In this document: piece by piece, positions 51,406 to 59,538 of the stretch
Position numbering within the stretch: position 1 is the first letter of the stretch
How the letters are laid out: each line of letters opens with the position of its first letter
NCBI RefSeq assembly: GCF_030499575.1
Contig: NZ_JASTLC010000001.1
Span: 3,000,001-3,064,000, forward strand
DNA from: Streptomyces sp. DG2A-72
GTDB lineage: Bacteria; Actinomycetota; Actinomycetes; Streptomycetales; Streptomycetaceae
Length of the DNA: 64,000 bases
Reading direction: 5' to 3'
Position numbers and translations under genes: made by a program
The notes under the pieces: model-generated
Database searches by the model: none
What the model was told of the DNA's origin: nothing
The model's input: the letters and a program-made list of their open reading frames with translations, nothing else

Positions 51406-52656
51406 GTGTTGACGACGATGCGAAAGCAGTGGGGCCGGCTCGTCCGGCCGAGGGTGGCGCTGGTCGCGGCCGGAGTCGGTGCGGCGGTCGTGGGGGCCAC
51501 CGTGCTCGGCTCGGGAGCGTGGGCGCAGGGCGACGACAGCGGCTCGGCGGGCGGTACGCGGTTGCAGCGGGATGCGGATGCGGTGGTGGGCACCGGCGCC
51601 TCCGGTCTGGTCGTGCAGGCGCGCGACGCCGGCGGGCGTGACCGCGAGGCAAGGGCGGGCGTCCGGGATCTGGACCGGGGTGGGAGGGTCCCCTTCGACG
51701 CGTACTACCGGATCGGCAGCGACACCAAGACCTTCGTGGCCGTGGCCGCTCTTCAGCTGGTGGCCGAGGGCGAGTTGGCCCTCGACGACACCGTCGACAC
51801 ATGGCTGCCAGGGGTGGTGACCGGCAACGGCAACGACGGAAGCCGGGTCACCATCCGCAACCTGCTCCAGCACACCAGCGGCCTGCCCAACTACACGGAC
51901 ATCCTGTTCAGCGATCCCAAGGAACTGACGCCCGAGAACTATCGCGCGAAGCGCTTCACGGCGCGCACCCCCGAACAGCAGGTCGCGTTGGCCATGACAC
52001 GCGCTCCGGGCTGGCTGCCGGACGCCGACGACCCCGGCTCCGAGACCCGGTGGGCCTACTCCAACACCAACTACGTCCTGATCGGCATGATCATCGAACG
52101 GGCCACCGGACATCCCTGGGAGCAGGAGATCCACGAGCGGATCATCGAGCCGCTCGGCCTGCGCCACACCCTGACAACGGGTACCTCCGCCTACGTCCCC
52201 CAGCCCACCGCCACCGCCTACCTCCAGTTCCCCGGCCGGGACGACCTCACCGACACCACGCTCCACGTCGACGGCGGCGCGGACGGCGGCATCGTCAGCA
52301 CGACCACCGACATGAACACGTTCCTCCGTGCCCTGATGGACGGCACGTTGCTGCCGCCGAAGCAACTGGCGCAGATGCGCACCACGGTGCCGACACCCGA
52401 CTTCGCCGGCGGCGACAAGGCCCGCTACGGGCTCGGCATCGCCTGGCGCCCCGTCGACGGCTGCGACACCGGCGTCTGGTACCACGGCGGCACGTCCTTC
52501 GGCACGGTCTCCGAGGCCGCCGTCACTCCGGACGGCGAGGTCTCGGCCGCGGCGGCCGTGTTCACCACGCGCTTCGGTGACGAGCAGCGGTCGGCGGCGC
52601 AGGAGAAGGCGACGCACGGGATGGTCGAGCGCGCGGTGTGCGGAAAGCGCCGATAG
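51406..52656 (+). CDS. Secreted serine hydrolase (beta-lactamase/DD-peptidase fold)
   Basis: 416 aa. N-terminal export signal (RVALVAAGVGAAVVGATVLG). Active-site motifs: SDTK (S-x-x-K, about residue 105), YSN in RWAYSNTNYVLIG (about 218) and the HGG triad motif in WYHGGTSFGTV (about 360). The family covers DD-carboxypeptidases, esterases and class C beta-lactamases. A -10-like TAGCGT lies 7 nt before the GTG, so the mRNA may be leaderless. Starts divergently from the Ser/Thr kinase gene. Confidence 0.9.
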   Translation: MLTTMRKQWGRLVRPRVALVAAGVGAAVVGATVLGSGAWAQGDDSGSAGGTRLQRDADAVVGTGASGLVVQARDAGGRDREARAGVRDLDRGGRVPFDAYYRIGSDTKTFVAVAALQLVAEGELALDDTVDTWLPGVVTGNGNDGSRVTIRNLLQHTSGLPNYTDILFSDPKELTPENYRAKRFTARTPEQQVALAMTRAPGWLPDADDPGSETRWAYSNTNYVLIGMIIERATGHPWEQEIHERIIEPLGLRHTLTTGTSAYVPQPTATAYLQFPGRDDLTDTTLHVDGGADGGIVSTTTDMNTFLRALMDGTLLPPKQLAQMRTTVPTPDFAGGDKARYGLGIAWRPVDGCDTGVWYHGGTSFGTVSEAAVTPDGEVSAAAAVFTTRFGDEQRSAAQEKATHGMVERAVCGKRR

Positions 52657-52992
52657 GGCGTGTTTCGAAAACGCTTGGTGGCAATGGTGGAGTGCTCGGG
52701 GCTGGTCCAGAATGCTCGGATGCTCATGCTCGAGACTCCCCGTCTGCTCCTTCTGTCGATCGCCACGCCGCCGGGCTCCGCCACGTGCTGATGAGCCCGG
52801 CACACCGTGGAATCGACGTTCAGGTCCCACGTGATCGCCCCCTCCATATCGGCCTGGCGCTGGAGCCGGGAGAGGATCCGATCCCAGGTGCCATCCCGCT
52901 GGCACCGGCGGAACAAGTCGTAGATCCGACCCCACGGCCTGAAGTAGATCTTGGATCTGATCAAGGCGTGGCGCAACGTGCGCAAGGCCATC
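52656..52992 (-). mobile_element. IS5-family transposase remnant
   Basis: The minus strand reads RPWGRIYDLFRRCQRDGTWD, then LQRQADMEGAITWDLNVDST followed by VCRAHQH, characteristic of the N-terminal half of IS5-type DDE transposases. The sequence GGGCGTGTTTCGAAAACGC at the edge, right after the hydrolase stop, resembles an IS5 terminal repeat. The rest of the element and the other end are gone. Confidence 0.75.
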
Positions 52993-53314
52993 AAGGGCGG
53001 CGGCCGTCGCGATCGCGCCGAACACCGGGCGGGATCTGATGATGATCTGTTGCAGGCTCGCTCCTCATCTCCCGCACGTGCACTGCGGTTCAGCTACGTT
53101 CGCGGCCGTTCGGACAAGACCCGATCTCGCGGCCCGCCCACGAGCCAGCCGCCCATGAATGCAGGTGAAAGTCCCGGTACGCAGCCCAAGACCCGACCAA
53201 TACAGTTGGAAAGCGCGTTGGGGGCGGGCAGCCGCAGGCGGTGTTCAACCTGCTTGACATGGTTGAGGTGTCGTGAGGTGATCCACACACCGTGATCCTG
53301 TGGGGGGAGATGTT
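52993..53314. other. Gap between IS remnant and small gene
   Basis: No supported gene. The segment GCAGGTGAAAGTCCCGGTAC near 53160 resembles a piece of a group II intron 5' region, but no intron protein or domain V is evident. Confidence 0.35.
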
Positions 53315-53614
53315 GTGTCGTACATGGCCGTGACGCTCGCTGGTGCTGACTCGCCGGGTGAGCATCTCCAACTCGCGGCCTTCACGGCCGCGGCTGCGGT
53401 CTGTTTCACCTGGGTGGGGCGCAGGCAGCGCGGAACCGGGCGTAGCCTGATCGCTCCGAACGAGACGATGAGAACCGCCGATCGGCTGGTTTCACCGCCG
53501 CCGTCAACTCGCGGCCACCGAGCCGCCGGGTGCGTGTGGATCGGCGTGGGAGGCATCTTCGTCTTGCCGGCAGTGTTCAACATCGTGGCCGCGATCCGGG
53601 GACTCATCGGCTAG
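53315..53614 (+). CDS. Small membrane protein, 99 aa
   Basis: GTG at 53315 with GGGGAGA upstream. Product MSYMAVTLAGADSPGEHLQL onward; one helix near the N-terminus (AAFTAAAAVCFTWVG) and a second at the C-terminus (GCVWIGVGGIFVLPAVFNIV). No family recognised. Isolated between mobile-element debris and the methyltransferase gene. Confidence 0.5.
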   Translation: MSYMAVTLAGADSPGEHLQLAAFTAAAAVCFTWVGRRQRGTGRSLIAPNETMRTADRLVSPPPSTRGHRAAGCVWIGVGGIFVLPAVFNIVAAIRGLIG

Positions 53615-53978
53615 ACCCGGGTAGGGCCTGCCCCACGACGTGGACATACCGCCGCGCCGCAACCGCACCAGATCGAGCGGGGAACAACGGGGAATCGCGG
53701 TGAAAGTATCCGAGCTCGAAAAGCTGATGTGCTCTGGTGTGCTCCCGGCCCAGAACAGGTCAGACGCGGCTCGAGGACACTCCGCAGGTTGAGGCCCCCG
53801 CCGACCGGTTCTGCCTCGGGCGGAATACGGGGCAGGGTCGGCTCTCTTGGGCAGTCTTGCAGGAACGACCGCCCAGTTCCACGGTCGATGAGGCGTGAAC
53901 GCATGGTGCGGAGCGTGGCCGCCTTGAGCTCGGACGAGGTCTCTGGATGGTCGGGGACGCGGGCAGGAGGGGTAATTG

Positions 53979-54659
53979 ATGGCACCGACGGCGTCATACG
54001 ACGAGATCGCTGACTGGTACGAGACCGAGTTCCTCAACCGCCCGCGTGCCGGAACGGGAGATGGGCACCCTCTGAGCCTGGACGTTCTCCTCAACGATCT
54101 TCTGGGTGAAGGCAGCGGCACCTGCCTGGAGATCGGCTGTGGCACCGGCATCCACGCAGACCGCCTCCGTGCGCTGGGCTGGACCCCGATCGGCGTCGAC
54201 CTTTCCGGCGGGATGCTGCGCTATGCGTGTGAGCGGCTGCCGGTCGCGCAAGCCGACGCCGGGCGATTGCCGGTCCGTGACGGTTTCCTGCCTGCGGCTG
54301 TCGCGGTGATGGTGCACACGGATATGCCCCGTTATCCGGAGGTGCTGCGTGAGGCCGTTCGAGTTCTGCGTCCGGGTGGCGTGTTCGTGCACATCGGTGT
54401 CCATCCCTGCTTCTCCGGTGGATTCGCAGATCGCGGCGACCTTGAGGCAGTTGTCATCCGCCCTGGCTATCTCGACGGCCGCTGGACCAAGGCGTCCTGG
54501 ACGGACAAGGGAGTGCGCGACAAGGTCGGCGCCACCCATTGGCCCCTCCCTGAACTGCTGCACGCGTTCCTCGCCGCCGGCCTGACACTCGACCGGTTCG
54601 CCGAAAGCGGAGCCCCCACACCGGCCGTGCTGGCAATCAAGGGCACCAAGCCTCGGTGA
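53979..54659 (+). CDS. Class I SAM methyltransferase
   Basis: 226 aa. ATG at 53979 with AGGAGGGG 6 nt upstream, a very strong site. YDEIADWYETEFLNRPRAGT, motif I TCLEIGCGTGIHADRLRALG near residue 45, PIGVDLSGGMLRYACERL, and RPGGVFVHIGVHPCFSGGF. UbiE/Methyltransf_11 type; substrate unknown. Flanked by mobile-element remnants on both sides. Confidence 0.88.
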   Translation: MAPTASYDEIADWYETEFLNRPRAGTGDGHPLSLDVLLNDLLGEGSGTCLEIGCGTGIHADRLRALGWTPIGVDLSGGMLRYACERLPVAQADAGRLPVRDGFLPAAVAVMVHTDMPRYPEVLREAVRVLRPGGVFVHIGVHPCFSGGFADRGDLEAVVIRPGYLDGRWTKASWTDKGVRDKVGATHWPLPELLHAFLAAGLTLDRFAESGAPTPAVLAIKGTKPR

Positions 54660-54790
54660 TCCAGCTAGACGACAAGCCAACCTCGATGCTGGTGCGGGCA
54701 GGCGGGTAGCCCGGCTGTCGCGACGGGTGGGCGCCGGCTTCCACGGTTCCAGAGGACTTCGAGTGCTCGTCGGGACGGGATCGCTGCTGG

Positions 54791-56312
54791 TTAGCCGGGG
54801 TTCGGGAGCGCGTCGAGGCGTTCGATCGCGGCGGTGATGACATCGGTCCAGGGCCAGTGCTGCGCGAAGCGCAGGTAGCGGCGGCGGCCGGTGGTGATCA
54901 GGTGGGCGGCTGCGGAGAAGAGCCGCAGCCGTATCCGGCGGGGTTCCCAGAGGCGGGCTTTGCCGGTCAGGGCGAGCAGGGGCAACCAGGCCAGAACCGC
55001 AAGGGCGAGCTGGACTGTCTCCAGCCAGATCCGGTTCTGCGCGGTGTCATGCAGGGGCAGGTTGGTCAGCCCGGTGGTGCGGGCGGCGCGGATGCGGTCC
55101 TCGGCCCGCGCCCGCAGCCGGTGGCGCAGCTCCAGCTTCGCGATCGGGGCGTCGGCTGTGTTGGTGGCGAAGCAGGTCAGCCGATGGCCGTCGGCGTCGG
55201 TGAAGCGCAACTGGGCCCCGGGGTGCGGACGTTCCTTGCGAACGATGAGCCGCATCCCCTTCGGCCGGCCGTGAAGCACGACGCCGGCCGGCTCTGCGAC
55301 CCAGGCGCCGTCGCGGATCTGGCCGTCGGACTCGATCGCCGGGGTCCAGGCGGAGGCCGGCACCTTGAGCACGGCGGCATAGATGGCGTCGGTGATGGTC
55401 ATGCCGACGGAGTACGAGAGCCATCGGCCGCGCTGGGCGAGCCAGGCCACGAACTCGTGCGTACCGCCGCCGGAATCGCAGCGGATCAGGGTCTGCCGCC
55501 CGCGTCGATACGGCTTGGGCAGCTGGGCCAGGGCCATTCGCGTGGCCTCGATGTGATCGGCGGCGGTGTTGCTCCCGGCATTCCCCGGCCGCAGCAGCGC
55601 AGCCACCGGCTCCCCGCTCCCACCCGGACCGTGGTCGACGAACGCCATCAGCGGGTGATGGCCATACGTCTTCCTCCAGGTCGCGGCGGCGTCCTGCTTG
55701 TCCGAGTGCGCGATGACCAGCACTCCGTCGACGTCCACGATCACCTGCCCGCCCGCGTCCGGTGCCGCCCCGCCCGCCAGCTGCCACACCCGCTCAGCGG
55801 GTGACGGCCATACGTCTTCCTCCAGATCGCGGCGGCGTCCTGCCTGTCCGAATGCGCGATGACCAGCACTCCGTCGACGTCCACGATCACCTGCCCGCCC
55901 GCGTCCGGTGCCGCCTCGCCCGCCAGCTGCCACACCCGCTCGCGAACTTCGGCCCGCGCGGCCCGGATCGCGGACAGGGGTCGCTGCCCAGCCGCGGCCA
56001 GGACATCGACCAGCCGGGACTCCGTCGGATCCGAGGCCACCGGACCAAACACCCCAGGCTCCGCGCGGAGCATGCCGACATCGGCCAAGCAGTCGCCGCT
56101 CAGTGCGGTCGCGAGCGCCACATCCATAAGGATCTTGCCCGGGTCGTGCACAGCCCGCGGCTTGCGCCATGTCTCCAGCGCCGAAGAGATCGCGCGATAC
56201 AGTCCGGTCTTGCTGGCAGTCTCGACGAGCGACACCGCGCCGGCTTGGCCGACGACGCCGCGACCGCCGCCCTCAAGGCGGACACGGGGTAGGACCCGAA
56301 ACGCTGCTTCAC
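54791..56312 (-). mobile_element. IS1380-family transposase, disrupted
   Basis: The likely start is GTG at 56312 (VKQRFGSYP) with GGAGG upstream. A frameshift near 56288 leads to RVRLEGGGRGVVGQAG, then LADVGMLRAEPGVFGPVASD. DDE features follow: VDVDGVLVIAHSDKQDAA, GEPVAALLRPGNAGSNTAAD and TLIRCDSGGGTHEFVAWLAQ. A 146-bp imperfect tandem duplication (55651-55942) repeats the VIVDVDGVLVIAHSD part and shifts the frame again, so no active transposase is made. The C-terminal half is intact to the stop at 54791. Confidence 0.85.
55651..55942. repeat. 146-bp imperfect tandem duplication within the IS1380 transposase
   Basis: Unit 1 (55651-55796) and unit 2 (55797-55942) are about 95% alike by eye. 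The length is not a multiple of three. The differences suggest that the join came from recombination between two diverged IS copies and not from simple slippage. Confidence 0.85.
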
Positions 56313-56457
56313 CTGGAAAGTGCCTCCGAACCACGCGCGGACAAGGACCTCGACAATCCTCATTCTCGCTGGTCAGAGGCATTCTCCGTGTTCGTGATCA
56401 CGATCCGGACAGCCCGCCACGCGAAAGGCCGAAGCTGGAGCCCGGTGTCGGAATCGG

Positions 56458-57342
56458 TCAGTCGCTGCGGGATTTGCCGAACTCTTCTATCAGCACGGGA
56501 TACTGCTCCCCACCGTGTCCGGCGGCGATCGCGCGGTCGGCCATCGCCTTGATCAACTTCGGCAGTTCGGCGTTGACACCCACCGCCTCGCTCTCCTCGA
56601 TCAAGTGAGCCATCGCCCGCGCGTCGGTCTCCAGGGCCGACACCTCGGCCGGGAAGGAGCCGCTGTCGATCTGCTTGGCATACCCAGGCAGCCATTCGGC
56701 CACACCGGTAGCGATCTGCTGCGCAAACGGCGCATACGTGGCGGCGTCAACACCGGCCGTCCTGAGCAGGGCAGTGCCCTGCAGCCAGGCGTTCAGGACG
56801 CTCCACATCATGGCCAGGCCGGCCACGTCGTACAGGGATGCCAGCCCATGGTCCGCGCCAAGGTAGGTGGCGGTGCCGAGCGCGTCGAGTGTTGACTTGT
56901 GTGCCTCGAAGTCCGACTGCGGCCCGCTGTGCAGGATCACTGCCTCGGCGCTGCCGATCGTCGGTGGGATGGCCATGATGGCGCCGTCCAGGTAATGGGC
57001 GCCGCGCTGCTCGGCCCATTGGGCGGCTTCCCGAGCCTGGGTCGAGTCGCCCGAGGTCAGGTTGATCAACATCGTGCCGTGCAGCTCGATATCGCTCGCG
57101 CCGAGCAGCTCGTGCATGGCCTGGTAGTCGGTGACGCAGATGATCGTCAGGGAACCTGCCTTGAGCGCGTCGCCAACTGTTGGCGCCAGCCGTGCACCCT
57201 GGGCCACCAGTTGGTCGGCCTTGGAGGTCGTACGGTTCCACACGGTTGTGGGATGCCCGGCTTTCAGGAACGCGCCGGCGAGTGCCTGGCCCATCAGCCC
57301 AAGTCCGATGACTGTCACGGGTGTTTCGGGTTTGCTGTTCAT
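56458..57342 (-). CDS. Imine-reductase-like NAD(P)-dependent oxidoreductase
   Basis: 294 aa from ATG at 57342. Rossmann start VTVIGLGLMGQALAGAFLKA then GHPTTVWNRTTSKAD, the 6-phosphogluconate-dehydrogenase-like NAD(P) domain. HYLDGAIMAIPPTIGSAEAV near residue 125 and GLASLYDVAGLAMMWSVLNA near 175 are typical of the imine reductase (IRED) group, where the Asp/Tyr near here protonates the imine. Divergent from a MerR gene that probably controls it. Flanked by IS1380 pieces. Confidence 0.85.
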   Translation of the reverse strand: MNSKPETPVTVIGLGLMGQALAGAFLKAGHPTTVWNRTTSKADQLVAQGARLAPTVGDALKAGSLTIICVTDYQAMHELLGASDIELHGTMLINLTSGDSTQAREAAQWAEQRGAHYLDGAIMAIPPTIGSAEAVILHSGPQSDFEAHKSTLDALGTATYLGADHGLASLYDVAGLAMMWSVLNAWLQGTALLRTAGVDAATYAPFAQQIATGVAEWLPGYAKQIDSGSFPAEVSALETDARAMAHLIEESEAVGVNAELPKLIKAMADRAIAAGHGGEQYPVLIEEFGKSRSD

Positions 57343-57357
57343 GGCAGCATCGTCAAC

Positions 57358-57380
57358 GTTGATACCGGTGTGAAGGTCAA
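57358..57380 (-). promoter_or_regulatory. MerR-type divergent operator/promoter
   Basis: Minus strand: TTGACC (57380-57375) followed by an extended spacer that includes CACACCGGTATCAACG, then GACGAT near 57349. The TTGA (57380-57377) and TCAA (57361-57358) boxes form a dyad and the spacer is about 19 nt, the lengthened spacing that MerR regulators correct. It lies between the divergent oxidoreductase and MerR genes. Confidence 0.6.
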
Positions 57381-57391
57381 GTGAGGTTTCG

Positions 57392-57799
57392 ATGCGGATC
57401 GGGGAACTGAGTCGTCGGGCGGGCGTCAATGCCCATCAGTTGCGCTACTACGAGGCCCAGGGCCTGCTGGAGGCAGACCGCGGTGCGAACGGATACCGCG
57501 AGTACGGCGAGAGCGCCGTGCTGCGGGTGAAGCAGATCCGGCACCTGCTTGGTGCTGGTTTGTCCTCCGAGGACATCGCGTACTTGCTGCCCTGCGCGGT
57601 CGGGGAGGCCCCGGAGCTGCTCGGGTGTCCCGAGTTGCTGGCCGCGATGCGGTCACGGCTGCGGCGACTGGACGATCAGATGGACAGGCTCGCTCAATCC
57701 CGCGACGCTCTTGCCGACTACATCGACGCGGCCGAGCGAATGGGCAACGAGACCTATCCACCATTTGACGATGCCGACCTGGAGCCCGTGCCCGCCTGA
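57392..57799 (+). CDS. MerR-family regulator
   Basis: 135 aa. N-terminus MRIGELSRRAGVNAHQLRYY then EAQGLLEADRGANGYREYG, the canonical MerR winged helix; LGAGLSSEDIAYLLPCAVGE and a dimerisation helix (LRRLDDQMDRLAQSRDALAD) follow. The two Cys (LLPC, LLGC) and the acidic tail could form a ligand site. Probably controls the divergent imine-reductase-like gene. Confidence 0.9.
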   Translation: MRIGELSRRAGVNAHQLRYYEAQGLLEADRGANGYREYGESAVLRVKQIRHLLGAGLSSEDIAYLLPCAVGEAPELLGCPELLAAMRSRLRRLDDQMDRLAQSRDALADYIDAAERMGNETYPPFDDADLEPVPA

Positions 57800-57813
57800 G
57801 CAGCCAGAGTGCC

Positions 57814-57921
57814 CCGTATTGCGAGCCGTCTCGACCAGCAGCACCCCGCTGGCCTGCGAGACCACCGCCGACGCCCCGGCCTGGAGACGATCACGTGGAG
57901 ACAGAGCAGCACGCTTCACCT
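57814..57921 (-). mobile_element. IS1380 5' fragment
   Basis: Minus strand reads VKRAALSPRDRLQAGASAVV then SQASGVLLVETARNTG, aligning with the N-terminus of the IS1380 transposase at 54791-56312 (GGRGVVGQAGAVSLVETASK), before the sequence passes into the MerR 3' region. The remainder of this element copy is missing. Confidence 0.7.
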
Positions 57922-58016
57922 GAAGAGTGACTTCTCTCCCGCGGTGGACGGAGCCTTCGACCAGCCCCTCGATCAGCATCCGGGGCGCCGCGCCCAACAT
58001 CGTGAAAGCCCCAGGC

Positions 58017-58525
58017 TAAGGCCTTGAGCTGGTTCCGAAGCTCTGTCCCGGCACTTCGGGCCGGGACAGAAGCCGCGTGGCTACGGTTCGAGGCCGCTGG
58101 CCTTGGCGATCGCCTCTACCTCGCGGCGGAGTCGTTCCCGCTCGCTGTCGCTCTGATCGGGATCCGTGCCCGTAGAGGTTCCGACGTCGACGAAGGTCTG
58201 CGCGCCGAGTGGGCCCAGGAGGGTCAGGAGTTGTTGGAGCTGCTTGCCGAACTCCGGGGTGAACAGCTCCTGCTCGCGTGGGGAGAGGGCGATGTCGATG
58301 TCGGTGTTGCGGTGGACCAGGGCCTCGTTGGTGCCCTTGAGGATGCGCAGCAGCAGGTCGTACGACTCGGGATCAAGGCCGTTCTGGAGCTCGGACAGGT
58401 AGAGCGCGAACTGCTTGGTGCTCTCCAGGAATCCGTGTTCGTTCATGGGGGCATCGTGGCGGATCACCGGCTGCGATATGGGGTGTTTCTGGGGATTGGC
58501 TGTCTTTCCTCTGCCTGGCTTGACA
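58017..58525. repeat. 509-bp inverted duplication, right arm
   Basis: Reverse complement of 42762-43270 with about eleven differences. Includes the hypothetical gene copy 2 and its terminator. Confidence 0.9.
58081..58446 (-). CDS. Hypothetical helical protein, copy 2
   Basis: 121 aa, nearly identical to 42841-43206: NEAL in place of NDAM and GAQ in place of GTQ. Same length, open and with the same hairpin terminator. No family recognised. Confidence 0.65.
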   Translation of the reverse strand: MNEHGFLESTKQFALYLSELQNGLDPESYDLLLRILKGTNEALVHRNTDIDIALSPREQELFTPEFGKQLQQLLTLLGPLGAQTFVDVGTSTGTDPDQSDSERERLRREVEAIAKASGLEP

Positions 58526-58567
58526 AGTCAAGAACGCAGGGCAGGGAGTTCGGACAGCATGGATCCC

Positions 58568-58696
58568 ATGGCCCACGACACCGACCGCGACGGAATCATC
58601 GAGCTTCAGACCGCCGACAAGACGACCGGCCGGCTCATCGGAACGCTTGTGCCGCAAACCCTCGCCGCAGCCAACCTCCACTCGTTCAAAGCCTGA
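58568..58696 (+). pseudogene. Decayed GNAT copy
   Basis: Reads MAHDTDRDGIIELQTADKTT then GRLIGTLVPQTLAAANLHSF and KA-stop. Each block matches the GNAT gene at 42120-42719 (AHDADRDGIIELQT, DKTTDRLIGTLV, QTLAVTNLHLF), with the pieces between them deleted in frame. At 42 aa it lacks the acetyl-CoA site. Confidence 0.85.
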
Positions 58697-58713
58697 CCGG
58701 CACCCCTTTGCCG

Positions 58714-58753
58714 GTGCGGTTTTCCGCAGGGTGGGTCATGCGGAAAACCGCAC
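58714..58753. terminator. 15-bp perfect inverted repeat
   Basis: GTGCGGTTTTCCGCA (58714-58728) and its complement (58739-58753) with a 10-nt loop, between the GNAT remnant and DedA. Could be a terminator or an operator. Confidence 0.55.
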
Positions 58754-58859
58754 CGCACCGGACGGCAACCCTCATACTGGCGTTGAGCTGCGGTTTCTAG
58801 GTTGGATGGCGGTCGGGGCCGTTGCCCCGGCGAACCTGTCCCTCCGCTGGGAGACCCGT

Positions 58860-59522
58860 ATGCAGCTCACGTCCTTGGCTCTGACCGATCAGCCGACCGG
58901 CGGCGTCGCCGGCTGGGCTGCCGATCTTGTGGAGACCTTGGGTGGTCCGGGAGCCGGTCTGGCCATCGCGTTGGAGAATCTTTTCCCGCCGCTGCCGAGT
59001 GAGGTGATTCTGCCGCTGACCGGGTTCGCGGCGGGGCAGGGGTCGCTGAGTCTGGTCTCGGCGCTGTTCTGGACCACGCTCGGGTCGGTTGTGGGGGCCG
59101 TGGTGCTGTATTGGATCGGCATGGTTTTCGGGCGTGAACGCATGCACGCCATCTGGGCGAAGCTGCCGCTGGTGAAGGCCTCCGATCTGGAGCGTACGGA
59201 GCGCTGGTTCGTGAAGCACGGCACCAAGGCGGTGTTCCTCGGCCGTATGGTTCCGATCTTCCGGAGTCTTGTCTCCGTGCCCGCCGGGGTGGAGCGTATG
59301 CCGCTGCCCGTGTTCGTCATGCTGACGACGCTGGGCAGCTTGATCTGGAACTCCGTTCTGGTGCTGGCCGGTTACTGGCTGGGCGACCAGTGGTCGTCCG
59401 TGGAGAGGTATGTCGGGGTCCTCTCCAAGGGTGTGCTGGTCCTGGTGTTCGTGGCCCTTGCGGCATACGTCGGCGTACGGCTGCGCGGCCGCAACCGGGC
59501 CCAGCACCGCCGTACTTCATGA
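58860..59522 (+). CDS. DedA-family membrane protein
   Basis: 220 aa. ATG at 58860 with GGGAG 6 nt upstream. LENLFPPLPSEVILPLTGFA near residue 42 is the DedA motif; the re-entrant FLGRMVPIFRSLVSVPAGVE near 125 holds the conserved FxGRxxPxxRxxxSxPAG. It has about four to five membrane segments. DedA/SNARE-associated proteins move lipid carriers such as undecaprenyl phosphate across the membrane. Confidence 0.93.
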   Translation: MQLTSLALTDQPTGGVAGWAADLVETLGGPGAGLAIALENLFPPLPSEVILPLTGFAAGQGSLSLVSALFWTTLGSVVGAVVLYWIGMVFGRERMHAIWAKLPLVKASDLERTERWFVKHGTKAVFLGRMVPIFRSLVSVPAGVERMPLPVFVMLTTLGSLIWNSVLVLAGYWLGDQWSSVERYVGVLSKGVLVLVFVALAAYVGVRLRGRNRAQHRRTS

Positions 59523-59538
59523 ACTAGGCTCGGCGCTC

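Noticed and set aside
53160..53230. Possible group II intron fragment (GGTGAAAGTCCCGGTACG)
   Set aside because: Only a short resemblance. There is no intron-encoded protein or domain V, so it is too weak to annotate.
53504..54151. Long minus-strand open frame opposite the small membrane protein and methyltransferase start
   Set aside because: No motif, and it spans the strong ribosome-binding site of a real plus-strand gene. Likely a shadow.
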